33,667 nucleotides of DNA from Propionivibrio sp. (GCA_029975435.1 JARKPC010000016.1:1-33667), one strand, 5' to 3'; counted from the stretch's first letter, positions 8,025 to 18,501 are shown. A program made the numbers and translations. The notes: generated from the sequence alone by a model not told the origin.

Positions 8025-8867
8025 TTAGTACCGCTTGTTGGCAATAGCGTTTCGTGATTTGTTCAGGTTCGAGATGACTTCCTCGCTGCGCAGCAAGGAT
8101 ACGCCGACCGAAAGAACGTTAATGACGCAGAGTTGGGCAATGCGCGAGGCCATCGGTTCAAAGCGGTAACCGGTTTCCGACGAACCGACCAACAAGGTGT
8201 GTTTTACCACCTTCGATAACGGTGATTTCGCGTAGCTGACGATGCCGATGGTTGCTGCTCCCGCGTTCTTGGCCGCCTGAACCGAGGCGATGACATCATG
8301 CGTCGATCCGGAATGCGAGATGGCGACAAAAACCTGGCCCGGCCTCATCATCGCCGCGGCCATGATGGCCATGTGCGGGTCACTGTACCATTCACACGGA
8401 ATGCCGATACGGAAGAACTTGTGATGGGCGTCCATGGCCACGGCCGCTGACCCGGCCAGTCCGTGAAAGATGATCTTCTCCGCTGTGCAGAGTTCGTCGA
8501 TGGCTTTCTGAACAACGGAAAAATCGAGCGTGCCGAAAGTGCTGCGGATCGCTTCCTGGTTGGCATCGAAGACCTTGCGCACCAGTTCCGGCACTTCTTC
8601 CTTTTCGTTCATCGACTCGTGGATCGTGCGAACGGCCGGGATTACGTTCTGTGCGAGATGGATCTTGAAGTCCTGGAATCCCTTGAAACCCAGTGCACGG
8701 CAGAAGCGGATGACGGTCGGGTCGCTGACTTTGGACTGTTCGGCCAGCTGGCTGACCGAAAAATGGATGACCTCTTCGGCCTTTTGCAGCACGTAATCGG
8801 CAACCTTCGTCTCCGATTTGCGGAGTTCGCCGTACTTGTCGGATATGAAATTCACTTGATGGACCAT
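8025..8867 (-). CDS. RpiR/MurR-family transcriptional regulator (HTH + SIS domain)
   Basis: The 280-aa protein has an N-terminal HTH_6 domain (residues about 1-80, including QLAEQSKVSDPTVIRFCRALGFKGFQDFK) and a C-terminal SIS sugar-phosphate-binding domain (about 120-250, with IIFHGLAGSAAVAMDAHHK and FVAISHSGSTHDVI). RpiR proteins usually sense a phosphorylated sugar or sugar acid made by the pathway they control. It lies inside the TRAP/kinase/aldolase operon, so it very probably controls that operon. The two 15-bp pseudopalindromes at the operon promoter (15343-15357 and 15376-15390) are its likely binding sites. The start at 8867 has a weak ribosome-binding site. An 11-bp-stem hairpin sits between it and the upstream aldolase gene, which may uncouple its expression from the enzymes. 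Confidence 0.9.
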   Translation of the reverse strand: MVHQVNFISDKYGELRKSETKVADYVLQKAEEVIHFSVSQLAEQSKVSDPTVIRFCRALGFKGFQDFKIHLAQNVIPAVRTIHESMNEKEEVPELVRKVFDANQEAIRSTFGTLDFSVVQKAIDELCTAEKIIFHGLAGSAAVAMDAHHKFFRIGIPCEWYSDPHMAIMAAAMMRPGQVFVAISHSGSTHDVIASVQAAKNAGAATIGIVSYAKSPLSKVVKHTLLVGSSETGYRFEPMASRIAQLCVINVLSVGVSLLRSEEVISNLNKSRNAIANKRY

Positions 8868-8889
8868 AGCTGCGGATTATCCATGATCT

Positions 8890-8921
8890 GGCGCGGAGCC
8901 ACCAGCAGAAGGCTCCGCGCC
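8890..8921 (-). other. Intra-operon GC-rich stem-loop between lyase and regulator genes
   Basis: GGCGCGGAGCC (8890-8900) pairs perfectly with GGCTCCGCGCC (8911-8921) around a 10-nt loop. It starts 9 bp after the lyase stop codon. No T-run follows on either strand, so it is more likely an mRNA 3'-end protector or processing barrier than a terminator. Confidence 0.6.
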
Positions 8922-8929
8922 AAACCCGA

Positions 8930-9871
8930 TCACAGCCCCGGCGTCTTGAAATTGCCCGTCTCGAACGGCAGGTTCAGTTCGGCAAAGCCTTTTTCCAGCA
9001 CGGTGCGGATTTCGCGATACTTGGGACTGTCGAAGCCCGGCAGGATCATCGGCTGGCGCGGGAATCCGGCGTCAAAGCCGCGCGCATAAAGGGCCATGTG
9101 CGAAGCGATCGTCGAGTCGGTGAAATGGAGCTTGGAGGACAAATCCATCATGACCAGATAGGCCTTGCGCGCGCGCTCCCATTCCCCGGCGAACGTGGCG
9201 CGCACCAGTTCGGTCATGATTTCCGGCGCCCAGTTGTTGATGCCGGCAATGGCGGCCTTGACGCCCATATGCACCAGCGGCAGCCATCCGGTCGAGGTGC
9301 CGATGATGAGCTGGAAATCGTTGCCTGCTTCCTGGGCACCGTAGGCCACCTGGGAGATCAGGCCGATCGCCAGCGGGCTGTCCTTCATGCCGGCGAGGCC
9401 ATAGGCCTGGAGCGCACGGATCGTCTTGAGGTTGAACGTGTAGCGGGAGGTTTCCGGATTGTTGTAGGCATACACCGGGATCTTCACCGCATCGATGATG
9501 GCCTTGTAGTACTCGACGATCACCTCGTCCGTGTGCTTGTAGTAGAAAGGCGGGACCGCGCCGACGGCGTCAACGCCAATCTGTTCCGCTGCCTTGGCGA
9601 GTTCGACGGCGCTCCTGGTGTCGATGCAGCCGACATGCGGCAGCAGGATCTTGCCCTTGAAGCCGTCGGCGGATTGCCGCGCTACTTTGAAGACCGAAAT
9701 CCGCTCTTCCGTCGACATGAGCGGCCCGGCGCCGTAGGAGCCGGTCAGGAAGAGGCCGTCGACCCCTTTGCCAAAAATCCAGTCCATGTGCCAGCGGGTT
9801 TTTGCCGCGTCAATCTGCCCGGCGGCGTCGAAAATGGTGATGTTAGGTACGAGCGAGCCCTGGATCGTCAT
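8930..9871 (-). CDS. DapA-family (dihydrodipicolinate synthase-like) lyase/aldolase
   Basis: The 313-aa TIM-barrel protein carries the Schiff-base lysine K163 in GMKDS and the catalytic tyrosine Y136 in AYNNP, followed by R143. It is thus a class I pyruvate-type aldolase or dehydratase of the DHDPS/N-acetylneuraminate lyase/KDG aldolase superfamily. The usual GTTGE carboxylate-binding loop is changed to GSYGAGP (44-50), which argues against lysine biosynthesis and for an unusual sugar-acid substrate. It lies between a D-2-hydroxyacid dehydrogenase gene and the RpiR gene, with AAGGATGA as ribosome-binding site. It probably cleaves or dehydrates a 2-keto sugar acid produced by the operon's enzymes. 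The exact reaction is not deducible. Confidence 0.85.
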   Translation of the reverse strand: MTIQGSLVPNITIFDAAGQIDAAKTRWHMDWIFGKGVDGLFLTGSYGAGPLMSTEERISVFKVARQSADGFKGKILLPHVGCIDTRSAVELAKAAEQIGVDAVGAVPPFYYKHTDEVIVEYYKAIIDAVKIPVYAYNNPETSRYTFNLKTIRALQAYGLAGMKDSPLAIGLISQVAYGAQEAGNDFQLIIGTSTGWLPLVHMGVKAAIAGINNWAPEIMTELVRATFAGEWERARKAYLVMMDLSSKLHFTDSTIASHMALYARGFDAGFPRQPMILPGFDSPKYREIRTVLEKGFAELNLPFETGNFKTPGL

Positions 9872-9922
9872 GATTCATCCTTTTGAAAAGTCAAGTTGTG
9901 GGAGGGAAGGGGTCTGGCTAGA

Positions 9923-10903
9923 TCATTTTTTTCTTGTCCGGTGTTCCAGAGCACCGGGATTGACGGCGCATCCCGACCGGCCGTGCAGCAGCACGTCGAC
10001 GAGGTTGCGCGCCACAATTCGTGAAACGTTGCCGGCGGATTCGACCGACGTTGCCGCGAGGTGCGGAGTCAGTGTCGCGCCGGATGTACGCAAGGGAGAG
10101 TCGAGAGGCAGCGGCTCGGGGTCGAACACGTCGATGGCGGCCCCGGCGATCTGCTTGTCGCGCAACGCGGCGCACAGCGCCGCCTCGTCGACCAGACCGC
10201 CGCGCGCCGTGTTGATCAGATAGGCGCTGCGCTTCATCAAACCCAGGCGGCGTGCGTCGACGAATCCTTTGGTCTTTTCATTCAGGGAAAGCGCAAGCAC
10301 CACGAAATCGGCTCCCGCAAAGACGTCGTCGGCGGCAGCCGCCAACCCCACCGCAGAACGTTCAGCCCATGCGGTATCCGGATTGACGTCAAATCCGATT
10401 ACTCGCACATTGAATCCGGCCAGCAATTCGACAATGCGTTGCCCGATGTTGCCGAGGCCGATGACGCCTACTGTCTTGCCCGAAATTTCGTACCCGGCGG
10501 TGCGCTCCCAGCGGCCGGATTTCAGGATGTCGATATGCCTGTCGATCGCACGCGCCGAGACGAGCATCAGGGCCACGGTCAGCTCGGCGACCGCGTTGCG
10601 ATTAGCGCCCGGCGCATTGGCCACCAGCACCCCCTTGCCGGTAGCCGTGGCGACGTCGATCGCGTCCAGCCCCGTCCCATGCATATGCACGATCCGCAAA
10701 CGGTCGGCCGCTGCGAACACGCCCGCGTCGACGGTATCGTTGCCCACGATGAGGGCATCGGCATCTCCAATCTCTGCGGCGATTTCATCGGCAGTCATCG
10801 ACGGCCTGGATCCCCAGACAACGTCGATCCCGTTGGCTTTGAGCATCTCCACGGCATCCGGCGCGACGCGGCCGAACGACTTGGAGGTAACGAGGACTTT
10901 CAC
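9923..10903 (-). CDS. D-isomer-specific 2-hydroxyacid dehydrogenase
   Basis: The 326-aa protein has a split substrate domain around a Rossmann NAD domain with GLGNIG at 149-154. The catalytic triad is R234 in NTARGG, E263 in DVFDPEP and H281 in TPHLAATS. Relatives include 3-phosphoglycerate dehydrogenase and glyoxylate/hydroxypyruvate reductase; the C-terminal ACT domain of full SerA proteins is absent. It would interconvert a 2-hydroxy and a 2-keto acid in the cytosol. The GTG start at 10903 overlaps the kinase stop (GTGA) and has AGGAAAGGA upstream, so the two genes are translationally coupled. A longer open frame extends upstream but overlaps the kinase gene and shows no homology to the family. 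Confidence 0.88.
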   Translation of the reverse strand: MKVLVTSKSFGRVAPDAVEMLKANGIDVVWGSRPSMTADEIAAEIGDADALIVGNDTVDAGVFAAADRLRIVHMHGTGLDAIDVATATGKGVLVANAPGANRNAVAELTVALMLVSARAIDRHIDILKSGRWERTAGYEISGKTVGVIGLGNIGQRIVELLAGFNVRVIGFDVNPDTAWAERSAVGLAAAADDVFAGADFVVLALSLNEKTKGFVDARRLGLMKRSAYLINTARGGLVDEAALCAALRDKQIAGAAIDVFDPEPLPLDSPLRTSGATLTPHLAATSVESAGNVSRIVARNLVDVLLHGRSGCAVNPGALEHRTRKK

Positions 10904-12417
10904 GACGGATTCCTTTCCTGAAGATCGATTTCTTTCAGAGCGGCTACCAGTTGGATGTAATTGCGGTAAACCTGCTCGTAACGTTCGTTGGCGGCGCAAT
11001 CCGGCAGGTACGACCTGGAAGCGCGCGGGCCGCCGGCAAAAGCGAGGCTGTCGATAACACCCAGACCACGCAACGCGAGAATGGCCGCCCCGGCGATCGA
11101 TCCCTCGCCATCCTCCGGAACCCGTATCTCGGTGTACAGGACATCGGCGAGCAACTGCGGAATGATCGGGGAACGCGCAAGCCCGCCCGTCAGCACGGTG
11201 TGTGAAGCCAGTGCCATCTTTTTCTGCATGATGCCGACGATGGTCCGTAGATCGAAGGCGATCGCCTCGAGCATGGCGCGCGCTATGTGCCCGGCCGAAT
11301 GATCGGCAGTCAAGCCAAACATCGTTCCCTTGAGGCGGCCGTCCCAGTACGGTGAACGAGCTTTGCGCAGGTAGGGCAGGAAGTACAGGCCATCGGCACC
11401 CGGTGCAATGGAGGCGGCTGCGCGATCCATGACATCGTAGGCGTCTCGCTCGGCGAGCCCTGCCGCCCCGAGAACTTTCCCGGCGAACCACTGATACGCG
11501 TTGCCGACGTTCGTCACGATGCCGCCGCTGGCCCAGAGGTCGTCGGTCAGGCAGAAACACCACAGGCTCGCGGCATCATCGACGGTCGGCTCGGAGGCCA
11601 GGCAACGCGCAGCTCCCGATGTGCCGAGGTCGATATTGACCGTTCCGAGTGCCGACGCCCCGGCCCCCAGATTGGCCAGAGGACCGTCGCCGCCGCCAAG
11701 GAACACGGCGATATCGTCGGGGAGTCCGAGTCCGGCCAGGGGCGAACCGGGCCGCAAAGCGAAGCGGTGGGTGCCCGAAACCGGAGTCGACAGGCGTTCG
11801 GGGGCGAGTCCGAGATAACCCGTCGCCTTGTCGCTCCATCGGTGGGCGTGGATATCGAACATCCCGGTCGATGATGCCATCGAGTAATCGACGGCCCATT
11901 CCCCGATCAGCGGGAATGTCACGTACTCCTTGATTGATACGAAGCGCGCCGCCGAGCAGAACAATTCCGGCTCCTGGTGTTTCATCCAGGCCAGTTTGGC
12001 GAACGGGAAAATCGAGTTCATCGGGCAGCCGGTGTCAGAGTAAAGCCAACGTTCGCCCACGGTCTTCTTGATCGCTTCGGCCTGAGGCTCGGAGCGTCCG
12101 TCCGACCACAGGATGTTGCGGGTCAGCGGGCTGCCGTTTCCGTCGATGGCGATTACACCGTACATTTGCGAGGAGAAACCGATGGCCCGGATTTCTCCGG
12201 GTGCGGCATCCGGTTGCCCCAGGCACAATGCGATCGCGCGATAGACTTCGGAGCGCACCAGATCCGGATCCTGTTCCTCGAAATACGGCGCGGGACGGAT
12301 CGTCGAGTACGCGATCTGCGAACGGGCGTGTATCTCCCCCGTCGCGTCGTACACCATCGCCCGAACGGACGAGGTGCCGATATCGACGGCCAGGACGCGG
12401 GTTGTCAGCGCACTCAT
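10900..12417 (-). CDS. FGGY-family carbohydrate kinase, gluconokinase-like
   Basis: The 505-aa protein has the two-domain FGGY fold. VLAVDIGTSSVRAMVYD near residue 8 is the phosphate-1 motif, ILWSDGRSE and FPFAKLAWM follow the pattern of Bacillus-type gluconokinase (GntK), and IDLGTSGA and the HTVLTGGLARSP glycine loop form the ATP site. It should phosphorylate a sugar acid imported by the adjoining TRAP system, creating the phosphate that the RpiR SIS domain may sense. ATG 12417 follows AGGGAGA, and an in-frame ATG at 12438 overlaps the dctM end and looks less likely. The gene begins 10 bp after dctM. Gluconate itself is only one possible substrate, as family members also act on xylulose and rare aldonates. 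Confidence 0.88.
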   Translation of the reverse strand: MSALTTRVLAVDIGTSSVRAMVYDATGEIHARSQIAYSTIRPAPYFEEQDPDLVRSEVYRAIALCLGQPDAAPGEIRAIGFSSQMYGVIAIDGNGSPLTRNILWSDGRSEPQAEAIKKTVGERWLYSDTGCPMNSIFPFAKLAWMKHQEPELFCSAARFVSIKEYVTFPLIGEWAVDYSMASSTGMFDIHAHRWSDKATGYLGLAPERLSTPVSGTHRFALRPGSPLAGLGLPDDIAVFLGGGDGPLANLGAGASALGTVNIDLGTSGAARCLASEPTVDDAASLWCFCLTDDLWASGGIVTNVGNAYQWFAGKVLGAAGLAERDAYDVMDRAAASIAPGADGLYFLPYLRKARSPYWDGRLKGTMFGLTADHSAGHIARAMLEAIAFDLRTIVGIMQKKMALASHTVLTGGLARSPIIPQLLADVLYTEIRVPEDGEGSIAGAAILALRGLGVIDSLAFAGGPRASRSYLPDCAANERYEQVYRNYIQLVAALKEIDLQERNPS

Positions 12418-12427
12418 GTTTTCTCCC

Positions 12428-13711
12428 TTAGCTTCCATAGAGTCCGAGAACCTGCTTGGGGATATAGGTGATGATTTCCGGAAAGACAACGGCTACAAAC
12501 AGGGCCGCGTAGATCGCGATGATGTAGGGAACCAGTTCCTTCACCACCTCGCTTAACGGGCTCTGCGACATCGAGCATCCCAGATAGATCAGGGTGCCGA
12601 CTGGCGGCGTGACCAGTCCCGCGGTCAGGGTGGCGCAGAAGAAGACGCCGAAATAGATCGGATCGACGCCGAAGGCCGCGACCGGTGCCATGAAGATCGG
12701 CGTCAGGATCAGGATGGCTGGCGTCAGGTCCATGATCATTCCGACGATGAACAGGATGCCGAAAGTCACCGCCATGAAGGCATAAGGTCCGTGGATGGTC
12801 GCTACCAGAGTTTCGGTAACCTGCTGCGGAACGCGCTCGTAGGTAAGAATCCAGCCGACGGCCGTCGCGGCGCCGACGATGGCCATCACCGCGGCGGAGC
12901 CTCTCATGGCGGTCGCCATCATCGCCGGCAATTCGCGAATCCTGAATTCCTTGTAGATGACGGCCCCGACGAACCAGGCATAGACCACGGCCATCGATGC
13001 CGTCTCCGTCGCCGTCATCATGCCGGAGGTGATGCTGACCATGATCATGACCGGGAAAACCAACGCCCAGGCGATTCCCTTGGTGTCGCCGAAATCGATG
13101 TCGGGAACATTGACGCCCCAGCCACGTTTCTTCGACACGATGTAGGCAACGGCGACTTCCATCGAGAGGATGAGCGTTCCGATCAGGAACCCTCCGGCGA
13201 ACAAGGCGGCCACGGAATCACCGGTGGTCGAACCATAGACGATCATCGGGATCGACGGCGGAATGATCGGCCCGACCACGCCGCCCGCGCCGATCGTCGC
13301 CGCGGCGAACGCCGGCGAATACCCTTGCCGCACCATCGCTGGATACATGATCGCGCCGATCGCCAGCATCGTGGCGATGGCCGAGCCGTTGATCGCCGCG
13401 AAGACTCCGCAGGAGACGACCGTCACGATGGCCAGTCCACCGGGGATGTCCTTGACCAGCTTCGATACGGCGGCAATGATGCGGCGGGTCATGCCGCCGC
13501 CATTCATGATTTCGCCGGCGAGAATGAAGAAGAACATCGCGGTCAGCCCGAAGTTGTCCAGCGATACCATGAATTTCTGGGCGAAAACGATGAGATCGAC
13601 GCCCTTCATTAGCAGCATGGCCACGGCGGCGGCGGCAAGCGACAGGACAACCGGCGCTCCGACGGCAAATAGGACGCCGAAAATCACCAGATAAAGGAAC
13701 AGGGTGGTCAT
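12428..13711 (-). CDS. dctM: TRAP transporter large permease DctM
   Basis: The 427-aa hydrophobic protein has the length and order of the 12-helix DctM subunit. Typical segments are FFFILAGEIMNGGGMTRRI near residue 58, the duplicated GPIIPPSIPMIVYG and the matching TPAILILTPIFMAPV, and the C-terminal GLVTPPVGT. It forms the sodium-coupled membrane channel for solute delivered by DctP, together with DctQ. Its ATG overlaps the dctQ stop (ATGA at 13708-13711). Together with the kinase, dehydrogenase and lyase genes downstream, the transporter probably imports a sugar acid. Confidence 0.93.
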   Translation of the reverse strand: MTTLFLYLVIFGVLFAVGAPVVLSLAAAAVAMLLMKGVDLIVFAQKFMVSLDNFGLTAMFFFILAGEIMNGGGMTRRIIAAVSKLVKDIPGGLAIVTVVSCGVFAAINGSAIATMLAIGAIMYPAMVRQGYSPAFAAATIGAGGVVGPIIPPSIPMIVYGSTTGDSVAALFAGGFLIGTLILSMEVAVAYIVSKKRGWGVNVPDIDFGDTKGIAWALVFPVMIMVSITSGMMTATETASMAVVYAWFVGAVIYKEFRIRELPAMMATAMRGSAAVMAIVGAATAVGWILTYERVPQQVTETLVATIHGPYAFMAVTFGILFIVGMIMDLTPAILILTPIFMAPVAAFGVDPIYFGVFFCATLTAGLVTPPVGTLIYLGCSMSQSPLSEVVKELVPYIIAIYAALFVAVVFPEIITYIPKQVLGLYGS

Positions 13712-14190
13712 GCCGACTCCTTGCGTGCGAAGATCGCGGCGATTTTCACCAGGCCGATGATGACCCACACAGCACCCGCGATGACGCCCGGCCACATGAA
13801 TAGGGATGTGGGCAGGTTCGTCGCCGGCAGTGGTACGTCGCCCGTCATCAGGGTGAAGCGGCCGCCTTCGTACGCCAGGAGCCCGCCGACGATGATCAGG
13901 CACAAGCCGGTCACCGCCTTGTAGAGGAAATTGAATGCTCCGGGGCGCTTTGCCAGGCTATCGAAGCCGATATGCTCGTTACGAATGAATCCGCCGGTGA
14001 TGGCGATGAACATTGCGAAAACAAACAGCACGCGAATGATCTCTTCGGACCAAATGATTGAAGAATCGAATGCGTAGCGCATCACCGCGTTGCTGAACAT
14101 CAACAGGGTCATCGCGATACCCAGTAACAAATAGATGGCCATTTCGATGCGCCGCCACCCGGAAAGCCCCTTGGGCTTGTCGTTGCTCAT
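13708..14190 (-). CDS. dctQ: TRAP transporter small permease DctQ
   Basis: The 160-aa protein has four transmembrane helices: about 17-37, 49-68 (VLFVFAMFIAITGGF), 88-107 and 130-150. It has the WSEEIIRVLFVF signature before helix 2 that marks DctQ. It is the small membrane partner of DctM. I chose ATG 14190 because it follows GGAGAGGG at a good distance; the in-frame ATG 14205 gives five more residues with no clear site. The gene lies 48 bp after dctP. Confidence 0.9.
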   Translation of the reverse strand: MSNDKPKGLSGWRRIEMAIYLLLGIAMTLLMFSNAVMRYAFDSSIIWSEEIIRVLFVFAMFIAITGGFIRNEHIGFDSLAKRPGAFNFLYKAVTGLCLIIVGGLLAYEGGRFTLMTGDVPLPATNLPTSLFMWPGVIAGAVWVIIGLVKIAAIFARKESA

Positions 14191-14230
14191 TGTTGCCCTC
14201 TCCATGATTACATCGCTCGTCGTCCGGACG

Positions 14231-14252
14231 CGCCGCTGCTAACACTGCGGCG
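14231..14252 (-). other. Stem-loop over the dctP stop codon
   Basis: CGCCGC (14231-14236) pairs with GCGGCG (14247-14252) around a 10-nt loop that contains the dctP stop. A 10-bp perfect palindrome (CGTCCGGACG, 14221-14230) adjoins it. No T-run is present. Hairpins between the binding-protein gene and the permease genes often keep the binding protein more abundant, but here this is inference. Confidence 0.4.
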
Positions 14253-15264
14253 ACCGCCCGGATCTATGCACAAGCTTACTTGCCGCTTCGAGCACTTCCT
14301 TGAGGGTCATCTCGTAGGCGGCACCGTATTCCTTCTTGGCCCACGCGAACGCCGGTTCCGCCGCCTTCTGGAAGGCCGCCTTTTCGGCGTCCGTCAAGGC
14401 GTAGAACTGCGCCTTCTTGGAGATTTCGTCGATATAGGCTTTTTGCTGGTCACGCCCCAGCTTCCGTTGCCACAGGCGCATTTCGTAGACTGTATCGCGC
14501 ACCAGCTTCTGGACGTCTGCGGGCAGCTTGTCCCATTTACCCTTGGAGTAATAGACAGGAACCGACGAATAGACGTGGTCGGTCTGGGAAACGAATTTCT
14601 GCTGCTCGTAGAACTTGTTGGTGGCGATCAGCGAGAACGGATTTTCCTGGCCGTCGACCATCTTGGTCGCCAGCGAGTTGTAGATCTCGGTGAAAGGCAA
14701 CGGGGTCGGATTGGCGCCCAGATCGGAGAAATACTTCATGTGCAGGCGGTTCTGCTGCGTGCGCATCTTGAGGCCTTTCAGGTCCACAGGCGTCTTGATC
14801 GGACGCACGTTGTTCGACATCTGGCGGAAGCCGTTTTCCCAGAAAGCCAGGCCGACCAGTCCCTTTGCCTCCATGCCTTTCAACAGCTTCGCGCCTGCGG
14901 GGCCATCGAGCACCTTGTCCACTTGGGCGTCGTTGATGAAGATGTACGGTGTTTCCAGCACGTAGTAAATCGGGTTCTGCTGTCCAAGTGGCCCGGTCGT
15001 CGTCATCAGCATATCGGTCATTCCGGTCTGCAGTTGGCCGATGATCTCGCCTTCCGAACCGAGAGCCCCGCCCGGGAATACCTGGACGTCGAGACGGCTG
15101 TTGGCCCCCTCCAGCCGTTTCTTGAGTTCCAGCGCTCCTTCATGGATCGGTCCGCCGGCTGTTCCGTAACCAACCTTGATGACGATCTTGTCGGCCGTTT
15201 GCGCCAATGCCGATGTGGTTCCAACCAGCACCAATGATGCAGCTAATACCAACTTCTTGAACAT
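14239..15264 (-). CDS. dctP: TRAP transporter solute-binding protein DctP
   Basis: The 341-aa protein begins with a clear Sec signal peptide, MFKKLVLAASLVLVGTTSALA, cleaved before QTADK. The mature protein is a DctP/TAXI-like periplasmic receptor: the MRTQQN segment holds the arginine that binds the substrate carboxylate, and ANPTPLPFTEIYNSLATKMVDGQENP is the family hallmark. It should capture an organic or sugar acid in the periplasm and pass it to DctQM. It is the first gene of the operon. ATG 15264 follows AGGAGG at ideal spacing. The last residues (VHRSGRSPQC) look like an added tail, since a TAA lies in another frame just where related proteins end. Confidence 0.93.
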   Translation of the reverse strand: MFKKLVLAASLVLVGTTSALAQTADKIVIKVGYGTAGGPIHEGALELKKRLEGANSRLDVQVFPGGALGSEGEIIGQLQTGMTDMLMTTTGPLGQQNPIYYVLETPYIFINDAQVDKVLDGPAGAKLLKGMEAKGLVGLAFWENGFRQMSNNVRPIKTPVDLKGLKMRTQQNRLHMKYFSDLGANPTPLPFTEIYNSLATKMVDGQENPFSLIATNKFYEQQKFVSQTDHVYSSVPVYYSKGKWDKLPADVQKLVRDTVYEMRLWQRKLGRDQQKAYIDEISKKAQFYALTDAEKAAFQKAAEPAFAWAKKEYGAAYEMTLKEVLEAASKLVHRSGRSPQC

Positions 15265-15342
15265 GACTACCTCCTGAGTTGTATCTGAGGAACATCGAAT
15301 CACCCGTTCATCCGGGAATGGATAACTGCCTGCCTTGAGTGG

Positions 15343-15357
15343 TGTCGTAAAACTACA
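15343..15357 (-). promoter_or_regulatory. Putative RpiR operator, downstream half of a pair
   Basis: TGTCGTAAAACTACA fits the pseudopalindrome TGTART-N3-AYTACA with one mismatch. It lies about 16-30 bases downstream of the likely start site of the dctP transcript. The half-sites resemble those I recall for RpiR-family HexR operators. Confidence 0.5.
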
Positions 15358-15375
15358 TGTATTTCGGTGTATGCG

Positions 15376-15390
15376 TGTAATACTACTACA
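15376..15390 (-). promoter_or_regulatory. Putative RpiR operator overlapping the -10 box
   Basis: TGTAATACTACTACA (plus strand) fits TGTART-N3-AYTACA exactly. It covers the -10 element of the dctP promoter, so a bound protein would block RNA polymerase. Its centre is 33 bp, about three helix turns, from the other site. Confidence 0.55.
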
Positions 15391-15407
15391 GAAATTGTGT
15401 GTGTCAA
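15380..15407 (-). promoter_or_regulatory. Sigma-70-type promoter of the TRAP/sugar-acid operon
   Basis: On the minus strand a consensus -35 TTGACA (15407-15402) is followed after 16 bp by TAGTAT (15385-15380) as -10. Transcription would begin near 15373, giving a leader of about 110 nt before dctP. Confidence 0.6.
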
Positions 15408-15545
15408 CTACTTCTGGTACGAGTTTTCTGCGTCGGGTGATTCGGGTATGTATCGGCGAGCGTTGTCGGAAGGCAATCGCTGGATCAACGGTCAGCGCAT
15501 CGAAGCGTCGGGGGGCATGTTCTTCTGGAACAGCGCTTTCAGGCG

Positions 15546-15574
15546 TAAAAAAAGCCCGCCGGGCGGCGGGCTTT
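15546..15574 (-). terminator. Intrinsic terminator of argG
   Basis: A 10-bp perfect stem, AAAGCCCGCC (15551-15560) with GGCGGGCTTT (15565-15574), has a 4-nt loop and continues into seven T residues on the minus strand (15553-15547). It lies 20 bp beyond the argG stop. It points away from the dctP promoter and insulates the two units. Confidence 0.9.
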
Positions 15575-15593
15575 GCGCCACATAGGAATACTC

Positions 15594-18219
<2,626 letters not shown>

Positions 18220-18315
18220 GGGCGTCTCGGCCGGGGGAGGGGCCAGGCGTGGAGCGATTCCGGGCAGCACGTCGAAAGGATTGTGGTTGGGGGCGCAGTC
18301 GGCAACTTTTCCGGG

Positions 18316-18501
18316 TCAACGACCCGTCCGCATCGAGCGGCGAAGTCCGGGGGCGGCTTTTCGGCGCCAGCAGGCCGGAGTCTGGAATGCGGCAGCGTCG
18401 AACAACGGCCTGCGAAAAAGGGATTCAGCCAGGCGCTGACGATCGTACGTCTCCGAAGCTACGCCGACCAACTTGTCAAACCATTCCTGAAACTGATTCA
18501 T
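18316..18501 (-). CDS. Small 61-aa ORF between LexA box and dinB, in frame with dinB
   Basis: ATG 18501 has a very strong ribosome-binding site (GAGGAGAAG) and opens a 61-residue frame, beginning MNQFQEWFDKLVGVASETYD, acidic/amphipathic at the N-terminus and arginine-rich at the C-terminus. I do not recognise the product. Its TGA is in the same frame as dinB, 45 nt before the earliest dinB start codon (GTG 18270), and the sequence in between is also open. The strong ribosome-binding site, contrasted with the poor ones at the dinB start candidates, suggests that ribosomes enter here and reach dinB by coupling, re-initiation or read-through. It could also be the front part of an ancestral longer DinB split by a nonsense change. 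Confidence 0.5.
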   Translation of the reverse strand: MNQFQEWFDKLVGVASETYDRQRLAESLFRRPLFDAAAFQTPACWRRKAAPGLRRSMRTGR

